From NCBI RefSeq assembly GCF_036850765.1, contig NC_089492.1, positions 74,473,982 to 74,537,981 of the forward strand: a DNA stretch of 64,000 nt, given 5' to 3'. Origin of the DNA: Saccopteryx bilineata (taxonomy: Eukaryota; Chordata; Mammalia; Chiroptera; Emballonuridae). Below the pieces are notes generated by a model that did not search any database, had not been told where the DNA came from, and saw only the letters and a program-made list of their open reading frames with translations. The first letter of the stretch is position 1, and every line of letters begins with the position of its first letter. The position numbers and the translations under genes are program-made. This document shows, piece by piece, positions 34,040 to 46,983 of the stretch.

Positions 34040-35100
34040 TGTTTCTGGTTTCATATCTAAGGACCTTGGAAGTTGAAACTGTGCCCTAGCAAGATAAGAG
34101 CTAAAATGACTAAAAACAACTCTTCTTCGATCTATAGGATAGATCCAAGACCTGGGCAAACCAGTTCCCCCAAGTTAATGAAACAGATACATACAGAAAA
34201 GTCATGTCTTACCAGAGCTGAGATTCAGGAGCAGAATCCTCCCAGGAACCAGTGCTGGGCCAGGTTCCCAGCACTGTAATGGAAGAATCGCTGGAGGCTC
34301 ACATGCTCAACACTGAGAGTGAATTCTCCAGCTGGGCCCAGTCAAAAGGGACTCACACACTTCCATGAGTTTAATTCTAGGAGCACTACCAAGCTCTCCA
34401 ACACAGTTTCTGGGGAGAAAAAACCCCACTTCCTCTTTCTAGTAGAGGGAAGGAAAAGGACCTACAGCTGACCCTGGAATCACTGGTGTAGAGGATGAAG
34501 GGTACCTAGCCCCACACCTGCCGTTAAAAATCTGCAGGTAACTTTTAGCTCTCTAGTCCACCCTGCAAAACTGAAGATTCCATGAACCACACAAGGATCA
34601 AAACCTTGATTCCAGATCTCTCTTTGATCTGGAATCAGCAGCCAGAAAACAAACAGGTTGGGAATGTGAAAAACTTTTCCATCTGCAGTGATTGAATGGT
34701 CAGATGTGAAACCCTCAGATATGAGGGCCCATTGTGCATACTGATAAAATTTTTGTGTCTAAGTGGACCCATGCACTTCTAATTCATGGCTTTTAAGAGT
34801 CAGCTTTATTTTGAATTAGAACAGAGTTCTCTGTAAACAACAGGAGGGTGAAGGAAATATTTAAAGTATTGATAAGAAAAAACAAACAAACTAGGATTCT
34901 TTATCCTGAAAGATTATCTTTTAAAGATGAAGTAGAAATACTTTTCAGGCAAACAACATTTCAGAGAATTTGTGCTAATACATAGATCTGTCCTGGGAGA
35001 AATATGAAAAGAAATGCTTTATAAAGAAGAAAATAAATACAAGTCAGAAACAGATAAAAGTTGGTTCAAAATAATAATAGAACAATTTATCCATATATAA
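34040..35100 (+). mobile_element. Old repeat mosaic: Tigger-like piece and L1 ORF1-like piece
   Basis: Bases 34675-34830 (CCATCTGCAGTGATTGAATG, GTCTAAGTGGACCCATGCAC) resemble the end of a Tigger/MER-type mariner element. Bases 34840-35080 (AGATGAAGTAGAAATACTTT, TTTCAGGCAAACAACATTTC) resemble the end of an old L1 ORF1. 34040-34670 is unassigned. Confidence 0.5.
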
Positions 35101-35111
35101 TGTATCCTCAT

Positions 35112-35571
35112 CAATAAGTGTAATGCCGGTGGCTGAGGCCAGGCGGGTTCTCATTTTAGTTGGACAGACAGTAGAGGAACTGGGGAGCCAGAAAGCATTG
35201 GGCCATACCCATTTATTGGAGTCTCACAAAGATAGGCAAGTGAATAAACAAAAGAGGGAAAATGCTAATAAACAAAGGGAAACCTACTTTTTGCAGTGAC
35301 GGGCAAGGGAGCAGGAAAAGTGCACCTCACAGTGGTGAGAGAAGGATCTGGGAATATCACCCTGAGGGAAAGCACCCAGCACCCATAGCCTTACATAGAT
35401 GATGCGCACGTGGTCCTGCCACGTGCTCACACACTAATCCGGTAAAGTGCTTGCAGCCAGTAAACCAGCGAGCAAGCCTAACACAGCTGTTTCCCCTGAT
35501 AAGTGAGGTGAATAACAGGAACGATTGAAAAAGAAGACATTTTATGCCACATGAATAAAAGTCTTCTACAA
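35112..35571 (-). mobile_element. Probable solo LTR, antisense
   Basis: Read on the minus strand it starts TGTAGAAGACTTTTATTC and ends CCACCGGCA, a TG...CA unit of about 460 bp. It contains CCAATAAATGGG (polyadenylation-signal-like) near the 3' half and a distinct base composition from the L1 remnants on both sides. No target duplication is seen, so the ends are provisional. Confidence 0.5.
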
Positions 35572-36420
35572 CCCCCCTAGAAAAGATAAAGACAGAAAGG
35601 AATTAGGATTATGTTGCATTATGAGGTACTCGTGACATATGAAACATATAGTGTTATTTGCAAGTGGACTTGTTTAATTTTTAGATCATTACTGCAAACT
35701 TTAGGATAACAACCACTAAAAAAATTGTTAAAAGTAATATAACCGGTATGCTAAGAAAGGAGAAAAAATAAAATTATAAATAATTAAAACCACACAAGGC
35801 AGAAAAAAATGAAGGACAAAAACAGGAACAAAAAACAAAGACAACAAAAACAAAATAGTAACAGACATGGTAAATATTAATCCAACTATATCATTCCTTG
35901 CCTTGAATGGCCTGAATGCACCAAAAAAGACAGATACATGTCAAAAAGCAATAGCCAACTCTATGTTGGATAGCAGAAAACACTTGAAATATACCATGCT
36001 AACACTACTAAAAAGAAAACAGGAGTAGCTATAGTAATTTCTGAGAATACAGACTTCAAATTAGAAATTTAGAAAACAAGATACTCTTACAGTGCCTATA
36101 GAAATATAAATTTTACGGATGCTCTGCATCTATTTAATTAAAACAGTCATATATCATTTGCTCAAGAATTTCACTGCCCATGACAAAATCTGTTCCTTAA
36201 AACTTTTTAAAAACTGAGAAAATAAACATTAATTGTATAAGTACATAGACTGTAAAACTGTGTATGACCATCAAAAAATAGTAACAGATTGAACACCCAT
36301 TAATGGAAGTATGGTTAAATAATTTATGGTACACCCATATGGGGAATAATAGTATAGTCATTAAGAATAATTAGTGTTTCAGAGGCCTTAGAGTGACTTA
36401 CATGTATTTTGGGGTGAGAA
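35572..36420 (+). mobile_element. Old sense L1 remnants (ORF2 start and an ORF2 3' piece)
   Basis: Bases 35870-36080 keep words of the L1 endonuclease start (CCTTGAATGGCCTGAATGC, AAACAGGAGTAGCTATAGT). Bases 36270-36380 (GATTGAACACCCATTAATGG, TTTATGGTACACCCATATG) resemble the ORF2 C-terminal region of old L1s. Most of the element is gone. Confidence 0.6.
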
Positions 36421-36871
36421 TGTTAAGATACAAAAATAGTATAATATGTTCTTATTTTTGTTTATTTTTAATATGAGCCACACATATAATTTTATTCTTA
36501 TGTATTTATTTATTTATTTTTGCAATTTTTTTACTTAACACTCCTTTTTTTTTATTTTTCAGGTGTATTTTATTATCATTTTTGAAACACAGTACTAGAG
36601 CTCTAAAATTGTAGCCCAAATAGGAAGTGATGGAGTGCCAGGAAGGGTGCTGAGGACAGAACAGAAAGGCAGTGTCTTTGCTTCTGTGGCAACCAGGCAT
36701 TCTCAAGCCACACCATTGGCTGAGTCTTTGAGGGCATTCACTAGCAATCGATACTTTCTTCCCATCTATCAATAGTTCCTGAGCGTATGTGTGCAATATG
36801 TATTATACGTGGAATATGTATGAGTGTTAGAAAAAAATAATAGAAACAAAGACACTGTGGAAAATAATGAT
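36421..36871. other. Unassigned DNA
   Basis: No recognised repeat. The 96-codon minus frame at 36506-36796 has no domain features. Confidence 0.45.
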
Positions 36872-36879
36872 AGATTTTT

Positions 36880-36916
36880 ATTTTTTTTTAATTTGTTCAT
36901 TTTAGAGAGGAGAGGA

Positions 36917-36947
<31 letters not shown>

Positions 36948-37089
36948 GAGGAGAGACAGAGAGAGAGAAGGGGGAGGAGCTGGAAGCATCAACTCCATAT
37001 GTGCCTTGACCAGGCAAGCCCAGGGTTTCGAACCGGCAACCTCAGCATTTCCAGGTCGACACTTTATCCACTGCGCCACCACAGGTCAG
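36880..37089 (-). mobile_element. GCCTGACCTGTGG-type SINE, antisense
   Basis: A T-rich start, a GA microsatellite, CATATGTGCCTTGACCAGGC, GGGTTTCGAACCGGCAACC (reversed B box) and CACCACAGGTCAGGC. The flanking AGATTTTTA words (near 36870 and 37091) suggest a short target duplication. Confidence 0.9.
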
Positions 37090-37099
37090 GCAGATTTTT

Positions 37100-40000
37100 A
37101 AAATCTAGGTTTGGCACAAAGTTGGTCACTAGATACCTTTAATAGCGTGGTGGGGGGAGCAGGACAGAAGATGCATAATGTAAATAAAGGAAGTGACGGC
37201 AGGTTACAGCTCTGGGAGTTTTGTCAATAATGTGGTAGAAAATGGCAGTAGGAAGTGGCCATCATTGGATCTTATGGGTTGTGGATATCAGAAAACAATA
37301 TATAAAAGGGCACACTAAAGCCAGTATTAGGAGCAGAAGTTTAAAAAATAGTCAATTTTTCATAGAAACCATCGAATATATTCTGCATAACTGGCCAAAG
37401 AAATTTAATGAAGACCTTAACTTTCACCACAGGAAGCCCAAGTAATTCTCATGATTGTTACTTTTGAGAGGATAAAGAAAACACGGAGAACTTAGATTAG
37501 AGTCTGGGCTGTGTATACACATATACACATACACAGAGAGAAAGAAGCACACACACACATCCTGAAACAAGAGAAGAATCAGAGTATGAGACAATGAAGA
37601 GACTTGTAGGCTGCAAATAGCCTGGACAAATGAATCAAAGGTCATAGATTTTAATTGGATGACTTAGCTGAAAGGTCTCAAAAGAAATAATAGGATGCAC
37701 CCCCTTTTGGTGGGCATGAGTGATAAGATCCACACTAGAAAGATGAACTGCTGACACACAGTGACTTCAATCAAATTGCCCAAGTCCATGTGGCAAAGGC
37801 CAACAGATGGAAATGTCAGGCCCATGGTCATCGTCTGAACCTCTGCAGCACTCTGATGAGATTAATACACCTGCCATCCTAAACTAGACAGCGTGTTATT
37901 TATGCAATTGGAATTGCATATCTCAGCACTAGTTATGTGAGCTCACAATATGAACCTGGTTGTTGCAAAACAGTGACTACTCTCCCCCCAAAATCTCCCT
38001 ATAGATGGAACACTACAAAGATCGCTAGTCTCTCGAGGTATTTAAAATATAGGCGATCTCTTGCCTGGAAAGGCAAGGACCTTCTAATGAGATTAAATTT
38101 CTCAATTAGTATTATTTTCAGGACCCTAGGTTTTAAATTCACTAATAAACCAATGGATGTCAGAGTCATGGATTGATGGACCACTTTCCATACTTGGCAG
38201 CTCCTGCCCATACGTAAAACTATTAGCCATCAACATGGAAAGTGGTAAGATTTGGCACTTTAAATTCCTGGCTTTCTTTGCCTAATTTCTGTGTATAATT
38301 TGTCTGCTCCTTTTTGCACTGTAGTATTAATGCTTTGGGAAAAGACAATAGGATTCCTGTAAAATTATATTTTACATCCACATGAATACCAAAACAATTC
38401 AGTATGATTCATATTCTAACAATGAGTATCATAGGAATTAATAGTGAGTGTGTCACTTACTATAGCATGTTGCCAAACAATTTTTATATGCAGTTGATGA
38501 ACATCTGCATAAATGCCATCATACCCTTGTACTAAATTAAAACAAAGCACTAATAATTAATACCACCATTATTCATATCAAGTTATGGCTGCCGGTATTG
38601 TGTGTTCTAGGAAATGACTAGAGGAATAAATGTTCATTTCAAATCCATTTATATCTTGCTCAGAATATTAAAATGTAATTTGCATAAAATATACATATTA
38701 CTCAATGTAGCTGTAACTTAAGAAAGCAGCTTTCTCATCTGCTGGATGATTGACAAAATAAATAATTTTTAAGAGAAAAACTAAAAATGCATAAATAAAG
38801 ACAAATGCCTCATTCTTTATAGCTTGTTAGGTCAAGAAAGCATTTAGTAATTGTTTTCTCAGAGATAAATGCAATTTGTAGTCTGTTAGAATGAGTACTT
38901 ATACAATGCACTTACACAAAATACTGTTGGATAAAATAGAGTTATACACTGTCTGAAATAAAACTTTTATTAAACTACTTAATCTAAGGTCCCAGAAATT
39001 GTCATTCAGGAGATGTAATGACTTCAGTCATTAATGTATTAATAAACCAAATAACATTGTTATGGGCACTCCTGACTTGAAGAATATGAGACACAATAGG
39101 CATGTTTTGATGGTGAGTCATGAAGACACAGTCTATTTTGTAAAAAAAACGTGACACACATACTACAATCCAAAAACATGTTTAGTTGTATCTATTGTTA
39201 CCACGAAAAAGACGCCACAAGACTAAAAGCTTCAAAGCTGACCAGACACCTACCTCAATTGCCTATAATCTGTGAGCAATCCAAGCATACCAATGCACCA
39301 CCTTCCAACTCAGAAAGGCACCAATTTGTAACTCTTGGAAATATCTCAACTTTCTTACAATATTCTTCCTATATGAGAGTTCTCTGTGTTTAAAATATAG
39401 TAGTATGTAATGTGCCACAATAGGTATAACACACTTTCAGTAGCAGAAGAAAGGTGAAAAATGCTAATATATCTATTACTCTATGATTAAAGCCAAAAAT
39501 GGATTCACTGGACTTCAGTCTACTAGAGAGGAATGAATTAAAAATAGCCGTCCTATGAAATGCTCCTCTCCTGATTCCTGGGGTGTGCTTCCACAGAAAG
39601 GCAGAAAGCAGAAGAGTGGACTCTGTACATATGCTGATAACTGATCTCCTGATACATAAACTAAGTGTGTTTTCTGGGAAAGTACTGATACAGAAACTGC
39701 TTCTTGCAGGATGACCTGGTTTAGGATTGCTTCTAATAACAATCCTGTGATCTATGAATTTATGAGGCATGGCTCTCTGGAGACATCATGCAGGTGAGCA
39801 ATCTCTGGGGTATGAAATGGAGATGTTTTTAGGTTCATTTCTTTGTGAACTAACCTAACAACCTCTTTAGCACCCCAATGTGTAGTCAGAGTGTGCAAGA
39901 CCCTTCCAGGAAAGAAGGACCCAAAGAACCACAGGGAGTGCTCTGCACATCTCTCTGCTTCATCCATATTCTGGGTCATGTGCATCATTAGTAAAATTTA

Positions 40001-40288
40001 TTACTGTGTTACTTATGCGGTTTATGTGAATACTAAGCTTTGTGAAACCTCACCTATATTTAAAGGTCTTTCACCAGAGGTCAAGGATTGGGTACAGGGC
40101 AAGGATGGTATTGACATGATATCCAAACTGCTCATATGAGTCTTGTGTAAATACTTAGTCTCTGAAGACAAGACTATGAGCTCAAGTTTCCCTAAAATCT
40201 TTTCCCTCAATGTCTAGTGTCAACCACTGACCACAAGTAATTATTTATAAATCCCTTACTTTTTTTTCTCAAATAAGTGAAGGAATAT
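37100..40288. other. Long unassigned stretch, single-copy-like
   Basis: About 3.2 kb without a named repeat. Bases 37760-37850 vaguely recall a MIR core. The longest frames (39390-39770 minus, 126 codons) show no motif, signal peptide or splice context that I can defend. Confidence 0.45.
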
Positions 40289-40290
40289 AT

Positions 40291-40522
40291 ACTCCTCACA
40301 AAAATTAGGGGATATTTTGAAATGATATGAAGTGATAAAAAAAATTGATTTTTTTAATTAAACAAGAACATCAGAAAAGCAATCAAGTCAAAGAAAGTTG
40401 TTTGATTATGCAAATGAGATGCAAAACCAACTTTTATTTTATTGGTGAAAATGCACTCTACAAGAGGCTGAAAGTACTGGAGTATCTGCACGTTCCCTGA
40501 TCCTCTTATTTTTGTGAGCAGT
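40291..40522. mobile_element. Mariner-like MITE, about 230 bp
   Basis: Terminal inverted repeats: CTCCTCACAAAAATTAGGGG (40292-40311) and, at the right, CCTCTTATTTTTGTGAGCAG (40502-40521), whose complement matches at 17 of 20 positions. There is no coding capacity. The flanks are TA-rich, consistent with TA targeting, but the exact duplication is ambiguous. Confidence 0.75.
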
Positions 40523-42390
40523 TGTATATTTCTTATGGAAAAAGTTTTACAGTCATTACTAATAGGCCAAAGAAAATCAGGTACAAAAAAGTTTAAACTA
40601 ACAGAGTCTATTTTTCTACTTTAACTTTGAAATTTATTTCATCTCTTTCTCTGTCTGTGTCCCACCAAAGAGGGATTTCCAGTTCTTAAACATTTTTTCT
40701 GCACAAAGCTGATCTCTTTCCACTCAAAAATCTACCTTGCAGTTCATGCACCTTTCAAAAAACATTTTTCACTCTACAGATTCTTTTCCATAGGAGAGTA
40801 TATAAAAGTATCATTGGTGCCTGGACTTTCCATCCATGCTTCTCCTCGACCTGCTCTAAGCCTTCCTGCGGGAAAAGCTCAGCCTGCAAGAACCATCCTC
40901 AGCCCATTTTCCACTGCAGAGGAGGCTCTAATATGCACAAAATTTCCACAGGTGATGGTGATAAGCATTCTGCTGCACACACACACGCACACACACATAT
41001 ACTCATTAAGAATGATTGTTCTGAGGTAATTCACTTCACTTTACAGTGTTTGTGATTTGGCTAGCTAAGGCCAAGATTCCATTTCATGGCCAAGAACTCT
41101 AATGAGAAAAGCTATGATCCATAATCCAGGCCTCATTATCACTTTGCTTTAATCAGTTGGGCTGATTGACTCTTAAAAAAAGAAGGGGAGCTATTAGAAT
41201 ATAATAAAACAGTGAATGTGTAAACCCATTTACAGCCATGTTTTATTGCATGAACAAAGATCTTGAGTTTGTACCTTTGTGAGATGAAAAACGCATCTTG
41301 CCCTAGGGATACAATAAGATGTAACTCTTAAAATTAAGAAAATGGATTCAAATTTTCCATTTATTCTTTAACAATATTTGGTACACCATTATCTTTAGGA
41401 GAATCTTTAGTTATTCAGTATGAAGTCTCATTTTCTCAGCCAAAGGTTGGAGTAATAGTATTTATTTGATGTAAATGAAGACTTCCACCAAGGAATGTAT
41501 GTTTCATTTAGCATTTGTCTCTAATCAGAATGTCCTATGAATAATGTAGTTTGGCACCAATGTCCTCATTAAGTAAGTTTCCCATTATTGCATTTTCTGA
41601 TTATAATCTTCTCATTAAATTTCCTTTACTATTTCTGTTGATGATCATTCCTAGGCTCAGGCCTTCAATATGAATCTGAGCACACACACACACACTCACA
41701 TCCTTCTGAAGATGAGAATCAAATTATATTGATGACTAGATGTCCTTTAAATAAAGGGTTGCTATCTATTGTATGCCCAAGAAATGGCATGGAGTTGAAT
41801 TGTTAGACTGGGCTAAAAGAGAAAATGAGTTACAAACTAGTCTCAATTTATATCCATCTATGAGGCAATTTCACAATTATACTTGATTGACAGCAATGCT
41901 CAAAAAAGAAATAGAATAGAAAAAGAATCTAGAATAGGTTTATTGTTTGTTATTTTTTCTTTTGGGTTTTAGTTAAAGAACCACAAATTATACAATGGTA
42001 AAATAGCCAAAGACTTGGATCACCCTCATTTAAACCACATGATACCTCAGAAGAAGTGCTTTTTATGACCAGGATACAGATTTGTGCTCTATACCTCTAA
42101 GAAAAATAAAAATCTTCAGAATTTTTAGAAAAGAAATTCATATATATATTATCTCCTTGAAACTTTGACATGATTAAAGAAGAGAAGGTTGACTGAGGAG
42201 TGATGATAATAAGTGTCAAAGTCAAGCTGGAAAGGGAATTTATTTTCCTAGACACATGCCTTCCTTCCTGAGGTTTCTACAAACTACATCTGAACCATAT
42301 CCAAGGTCCTAGGAAAGAATTATTAATCAGGGAACATTTTTCTACTTTAATTTATGTGCTTTTATTTCAACTATTCCTCAATGCACATAA
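40523..42390. other. Unassigned DNA with two CA microsatellites
   Basis: Short CA/CG-rich repeats lie at 40976-40999 and 41681-41699. No gene is recognised. The 71-codon frame 40814-41029 runs into the microsatellite and is not supported. Confidence 0.5.
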
Positions 42391-42405
42391 AGATACTCAT
42401 CATGG

Positions 42406-42759
42406 ACCCTGGCCAGTAGGCTCAGTGGTAGAGCATAGGCCCAGCATGTAAAGGCCTGGGTTCAATTCCCAGTCAGGGCACACAGGAGAAGTGCCCATCT
42501 GCTCCTCTAACCCCACTTCTCTCTTCCTCTCCTGCAGCCATTGTTCAATTGGAGCAAGTTGGCCCCAGGCTCTGAGAATGGTTCCATGGCCTCTGCCTCA
42601 GGTGCTAAAGAAGAGCTCCAGTGCTGAGCAGTAGAGTAATGCCCCAGATGGTCAGAGCATTGCCCCGTAGTGAGCGTGCTGGGTGAATCCTGGTCAGGGT
42701 GCATGTGGGAGCCTGTCTCTCTGCCTCCTGTCCTCCTATTGAATTTAAAAAAAAAAAAA
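42406..42759 (+). mobile_element. Diverged GCCCTGGCC-type SINE, sense
   Basis: ACCCTGGCCAGTAGGCTCAG head, GGTTCAATTCCC B box, SINE body and an A-tail. Target duplication AGATACTCATCATGG (42391-42405) and AGATGCTCATCATGG (42760-42774), one mismatch. Confidence 0.93.
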
Positions 42760-42774
42760 AGATGCTCATCATGG

Positions 42775-43660
42775 CCTGTAGAAAAATAATGTGTTAAAGT
42801 TAAAGTATACTAAAGATATAAAAGACATAAAGATTTAAATGATACAAAATACATACATGAATTATATGCAGTGGTTACTTCTGAGGAAGAGATTGAAAAT
42901 ATGAAAGAAGACTCATGATTTGGTGTAAGTATTTCTGCATTAATTAAGTATATTATAATGACTTTATATTTGTAATTTTAAAAGGAAAGCATTATTTTTT
43001 TCAAACATTCCTATACTTAAAGGTTTTATTAGTTGGCCTTTAATCTAAATTAGCCCAGATTTCCAAACTATCCTAATAGATACAATTTTCCACATAAATC
43101 ATATTAAGTCATTTTTATGCTCTTCTTGAAAACTTTCCAAGTATTTTAGATTGTGTTTTATTAACTCCATCCTGAATTAGACATGGTCCTTTTGTAAGCA
43201 TTGCACTATTATTGAATTAATAAGATTATGTGACTATTGGTGAATTTGATTTTTTTATAAGGTAAATGATATATAGTGAGGGTAGATTTTCAAAGAAACA
43301 AAGTTGAGCAGAATGTCTTTCCATAGGACTGGTTTGGCTTGATAGAAGTTTAAGACTCACTTGCCAACATGAAGCAGGATGAGGTTGTGTAATGGAAGAA
43401 CATTATATGATTATGGTACATAAAGGTCTATCTTTCCAGATTCTATATTTCTAAGGCAGTTGCCTCGATACTATTCTTTTCTTTATAAGTTTAAAATTCA
43501 ATACTGTTGTAGAAACTTACTATTAATACCCCACTGTTTTCTTCATGAAAAATATTGAAGAATATTCATTATAAGTCATGTCAAAACCATGCAACAAGCA
43601 CCTACCTTATTCAAAGGTCAGGCTTAGTGATATAAGGATATAAAAAAAGTGTTTGTTTTT
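42775..43660. other. Unassigned AT-rich DNA
   Basis: Nothing recognised. Confidence 0.5.
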
Positions 43661-43663
43661 CAT

Positions 43664-43880
43664 TTATAACAATACTCACGTTTATTAAACCCATGCACCA
43701 GAAACTATGCTAAATTCTTTCAGTGAATTGTTTTATCTTTGTTAATGCTGCTCAAATAAGGTGTTGTGCCAATAAATGAAGGAGCAAATTTGGGTTTGAT
43801 GAAGTTATATAATATGCTTACTTGAAATGGGAGAGTTGAGAGTGGCAATTAGATCTTTCTAACTCTTAGCTTCATTTGTA
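43664..43880 (+). mobile_element. MIR-like ancient SINE
   Basis: ACGTTTATTAAACCCATGCA, CTATGCTAAATTCTTTCAG and CAGTGAATTGTTTTATC follow the MIR order (a TTTATT..., CAGGCAC-like, TGTTCTAA-like, and ACTCATTTAATC-like series). Heavily diverged. Confidence 0.6.
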
Positions 43881-45781
43881 ACTTGCATCCCACACATAAT
43901 TAATATAGTTTCATGGCTTCGTGAATTCAGATGTAGAAAACTGGATTTCAGAAAGAGATTTCCCAGTTCTTCTTCCATGGAACACAGCTCTCACAGTCCA
44001 CTATGAAGACGGTGAGAAGATCATACAGAGTAGAGCACGCAAGCTGTCAGACTTGTAATGTAGTGTTCAGAAGAGCATTGAGAAGAACTGCTTGAACAAC
44101 AAAAGTGGTCTGGATAAAAAACTAAGACTAAAATAATTCTCGAGAGCAAAATTAGTATCTGGAGAAATGAAAAAGAGTTTACAGGGAAAGGAAAGAGACT
44201 AAGGGACTATTCTTCACAGCACAGCAGGCAACATGGGCTATGTTTATGTCAGTTCTCCTCCACACAGAATCCACAGGGGTGATGGGCTGGTGCCAGATAG
44301 ATGGTGCACACAGAACTTACAGCATGGCAGAAGGACGCGATTTGAAGAAAGTACTGTTCATAGCAGGCAGTGTGCTGACCTACTCTTGTTCTGAAGGTCA
44401 GCATCACCTCTTGCCTCGAGTCTTCCCTCTGCAAACACAGTCCTGAGATCTGGCCAGCTAATGCCCAGGCTGGGCCCTACATGGTTGGCACACCCAGCAA
44501 GAAATGAAGGGGTCCACAGCATCCACATTGAGGGTGGCCCAACAGCAACATATCAGGCAAGCCAATGTGCTAACAAGTCATCAAAATCAGCACAATATAT
44601 CTTACAACACAGCTGCTTTAAACAGCAAAATCAATAAAACCTTTTACTCAAAGTTTAAGCTATACAAGGACATGACCAGAGAATAAAGGGATAAAGTGAT
44701 AATGTGGTTCCCCAGAAACATCACCTTTGTGTCCAAGGAGAGCCACAAATGACACAAAAAGAGGCCAAAAATACTCAGATTGTCCTTATCAAGCTTGGAA
44801 CAGTGCTTCATTGATTGTTTCAGGAAATACTGATTATAAAGGAGCAGCAAAACCTTATTACTGAGATATTTTTTGTGGGTCTTTAATATACAGAATGTAT
44901 ATAAATTATCATAATATACATGCCACACTGTGTGTGGTCACCTTTTCTCAAAAAATGCCTTCCATTGTCATCATTAAAACAGAAAATTTACATGATTCAT
45001 TGAGAATGATTAGGCACTAGCCCATTGATAACTGTAGTGTAAAATTTAGTTGTGCATGGAGGGCAGAAAAGGTAAAATTTCATCCTTAAAGAGTGGTCTG
45101 TATATCAAGGTGCCTGGTGAATGTACGTAGTTTTTGCACAAGTTACCCAAGGGCAAATAAAGAAAATCTTGTATCAGGCCATGAGGGAAACAGGATTGAC
45201 ATTTCTTTACATAGCTCTGGCCCGCTCTTCTTGCTAACCTCTCCTTCCCACTTAAGAACCAATTGCTGTCTTCCCTTCCATTTTTCTTCTCAAAACAGAA
45301 AACCATTGGTTATTGATTTCATACTAGTTACCACCTGTATTAGTACTTGCTTTTTAAAATGGTGTCAGAAATGATGGCATGAAACCCTGGTGCCCTGTTT
45401 TAAGGATTTGATGCATCAGTTAAGAATGCATGGGGTGATGGGGCAGAAGTAATTGACACAATGCTGCTAAAATCTCATGGAAACCAGAAACTAAACATCA
45501 CCTTAGTAGTTGTACCAAAAAGTGAGGTCAGTTCACAAGAGAAAACATTCAGTGGTACCCTCTATGGATATACCAGGATCATAAATTGCTGCCTCTTCTG
45601 CTGCTGCTGTCTTTCTACTGCAAGATTATATCCTAAGAGCTTCTCAGTTCTATGGAACATGGCCCGGCATCACTGCCTCTTGGTACTTTAACATCAAAGC
45701 CTCCAGAGGTCATGTTAACTTAGGCTGCTTGGCTCTGTGTTCTTATTGTTTCTTCCACTTGAACTTGACCTTCTACTGTAA
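43881..45781. other. Unassigned DNA
   Basis: No repeat or gene I can name. A short CTGCTGCTGCTG run lies near 45598. Frames of 60-94 codons on both strands are of the number and size expected by chance. Confidence 0.45.
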
Positions 45782-45790
45782 AACTTAGTC

Positions 45791-46189
45791 TTTTTTTTTT
45801 TTTTTTTGCATTTTTCTGAAGCTGGAAACAGGGAGAGACAGTCAGACAGACTCCCGCATGCGCCCGACCAGGATCCACCTGGCACGCCCACCAGGGGGCG
45901 ACGCTCTGCCCACCAGGGGCGATGCTCTGCCCATCCTGGGTGTCGCCATGTTGCGACCAGAGCCACTCTAGCGCCTGAGGCAGAGGCCACAGAACCATCC
46001 CCAGCGCCCGGGCCATCCTTGCTCCAATGGAGCCTTGGCTGCGGGAGGGGAAGAGAGAGACAGAGAGGAAGGTGCGGCAGAGGGGTGGAGAAGCAAATGG
46101 GCACTTCTCCTGTGTGCCCTGGCCGGAATCGAACCCGGGTCCTCCGCACGCTAGGCCGACGCTCTACCGCTGAGCCAACTGGCCAGGGC
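45791..46189 (-). mobile_element. GCCCTGGCC-type SINE, antisense
   Basis: T-run, GAAGCTGGAAACAGGGAGAG, end GAGCCAACTGGCCAGGGC. Target duplication AACTTAGTCTTTTTT at 45782-45796 and 46190-46204, whose T's merge with the reversed tail. One CCACCAGGGGGCG lies at 45888-45900 and a second unit is one G short. Confidence 0.95.
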
Positions 46190-46204
46190 AACTTAGTCTT
46201 TTTT

Positions 46205-46621
46205 AAAGGCAGAGTAGCCCAGTGAAATTTCACTGGCTTTGCAGTAAGACAGAGACCCAAATTTGCATCCTGATATGTTAATAATGGCTAAGTAAATTTG
46301 AACAGAAACTTGTTACGAAAGCTTGATATATGGATCTATAAAATATATATAGATATATATCTTCAAAAATGGTTACAAAGAAACACAAATAAGAAAAATA
46401 AAGACTGTGGCACTTTTCAATCATTAGTTGGTTTTCAGTAACTGGTAGTTATTAAAATCCAACTCAATGTCTCACTTCTGCAATAAAGAAGTCACTTTTC
46501 AGATCTAATTTTATGAACTTCCTTTTAACTAATACTGAGTGTGACACAATTTAGAAGCTAATTCTTCTTTAAGTGTGTCAAGTAGATTATATTTGTTTTG
46601 CCAATTTGAAAATAACTTTGG
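46205..46621. other. Unassigned AT-rich DNA
   Basis: Nothing recognised. Confidence 0.5.
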
Positions 46622-46983
46622 GCCCTGGCCAGTTAGCTCAGTGGTAGAGCATTGGCCTGGGATGTGGATGTCCTGGATTTGCTTTGTGGTCAGGACACAC
46701 AGAAGTAACCATGTGCTTCTCCACCCCTCCCCCTTCTCTTTCTCTCTTTTCCTCCTGCAGCCATGCTTGAATGGTTTGAGCAAGTTGGCCCCAGGTGCTG
46801 AGGATAGCTCTATGACCTTACTTCAGGCACTAAAAATGGCTCAGTTGCCAAGCAATGTAGCAGCAGCCCCAGATGGGCAGAGAGTCACCTGCCCAGTAAG
46901 AGGTTTACTGGGTGGATCTTGATCAGGGCACATGTGAGAGTCTGTCTCTCTGCCTCCCCACATCTCACTTAATAAAAAAAAAA
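46622..46983 (+). mobile_element. Old GCCCTGGCC-type SINE, sense
   Basis: GGGCCCTGGCCAGTTAGCTC head, a diverged B box (CTGGATTTGCTTTG), a recognisable body with GAGCAAGTTGGCCCCAGG, and an A-tail. Many substitutions and no clear target duplication point to an older subfamily, similar to the 42.4-kb copy. Confidence 0.88.

Noticed and set aside
33626..34159. 177-codon minus-strand frame
   Set aside because: Its C-terminal part is SINE sequence and the rest has no domain, conserved motif or splice evidence.
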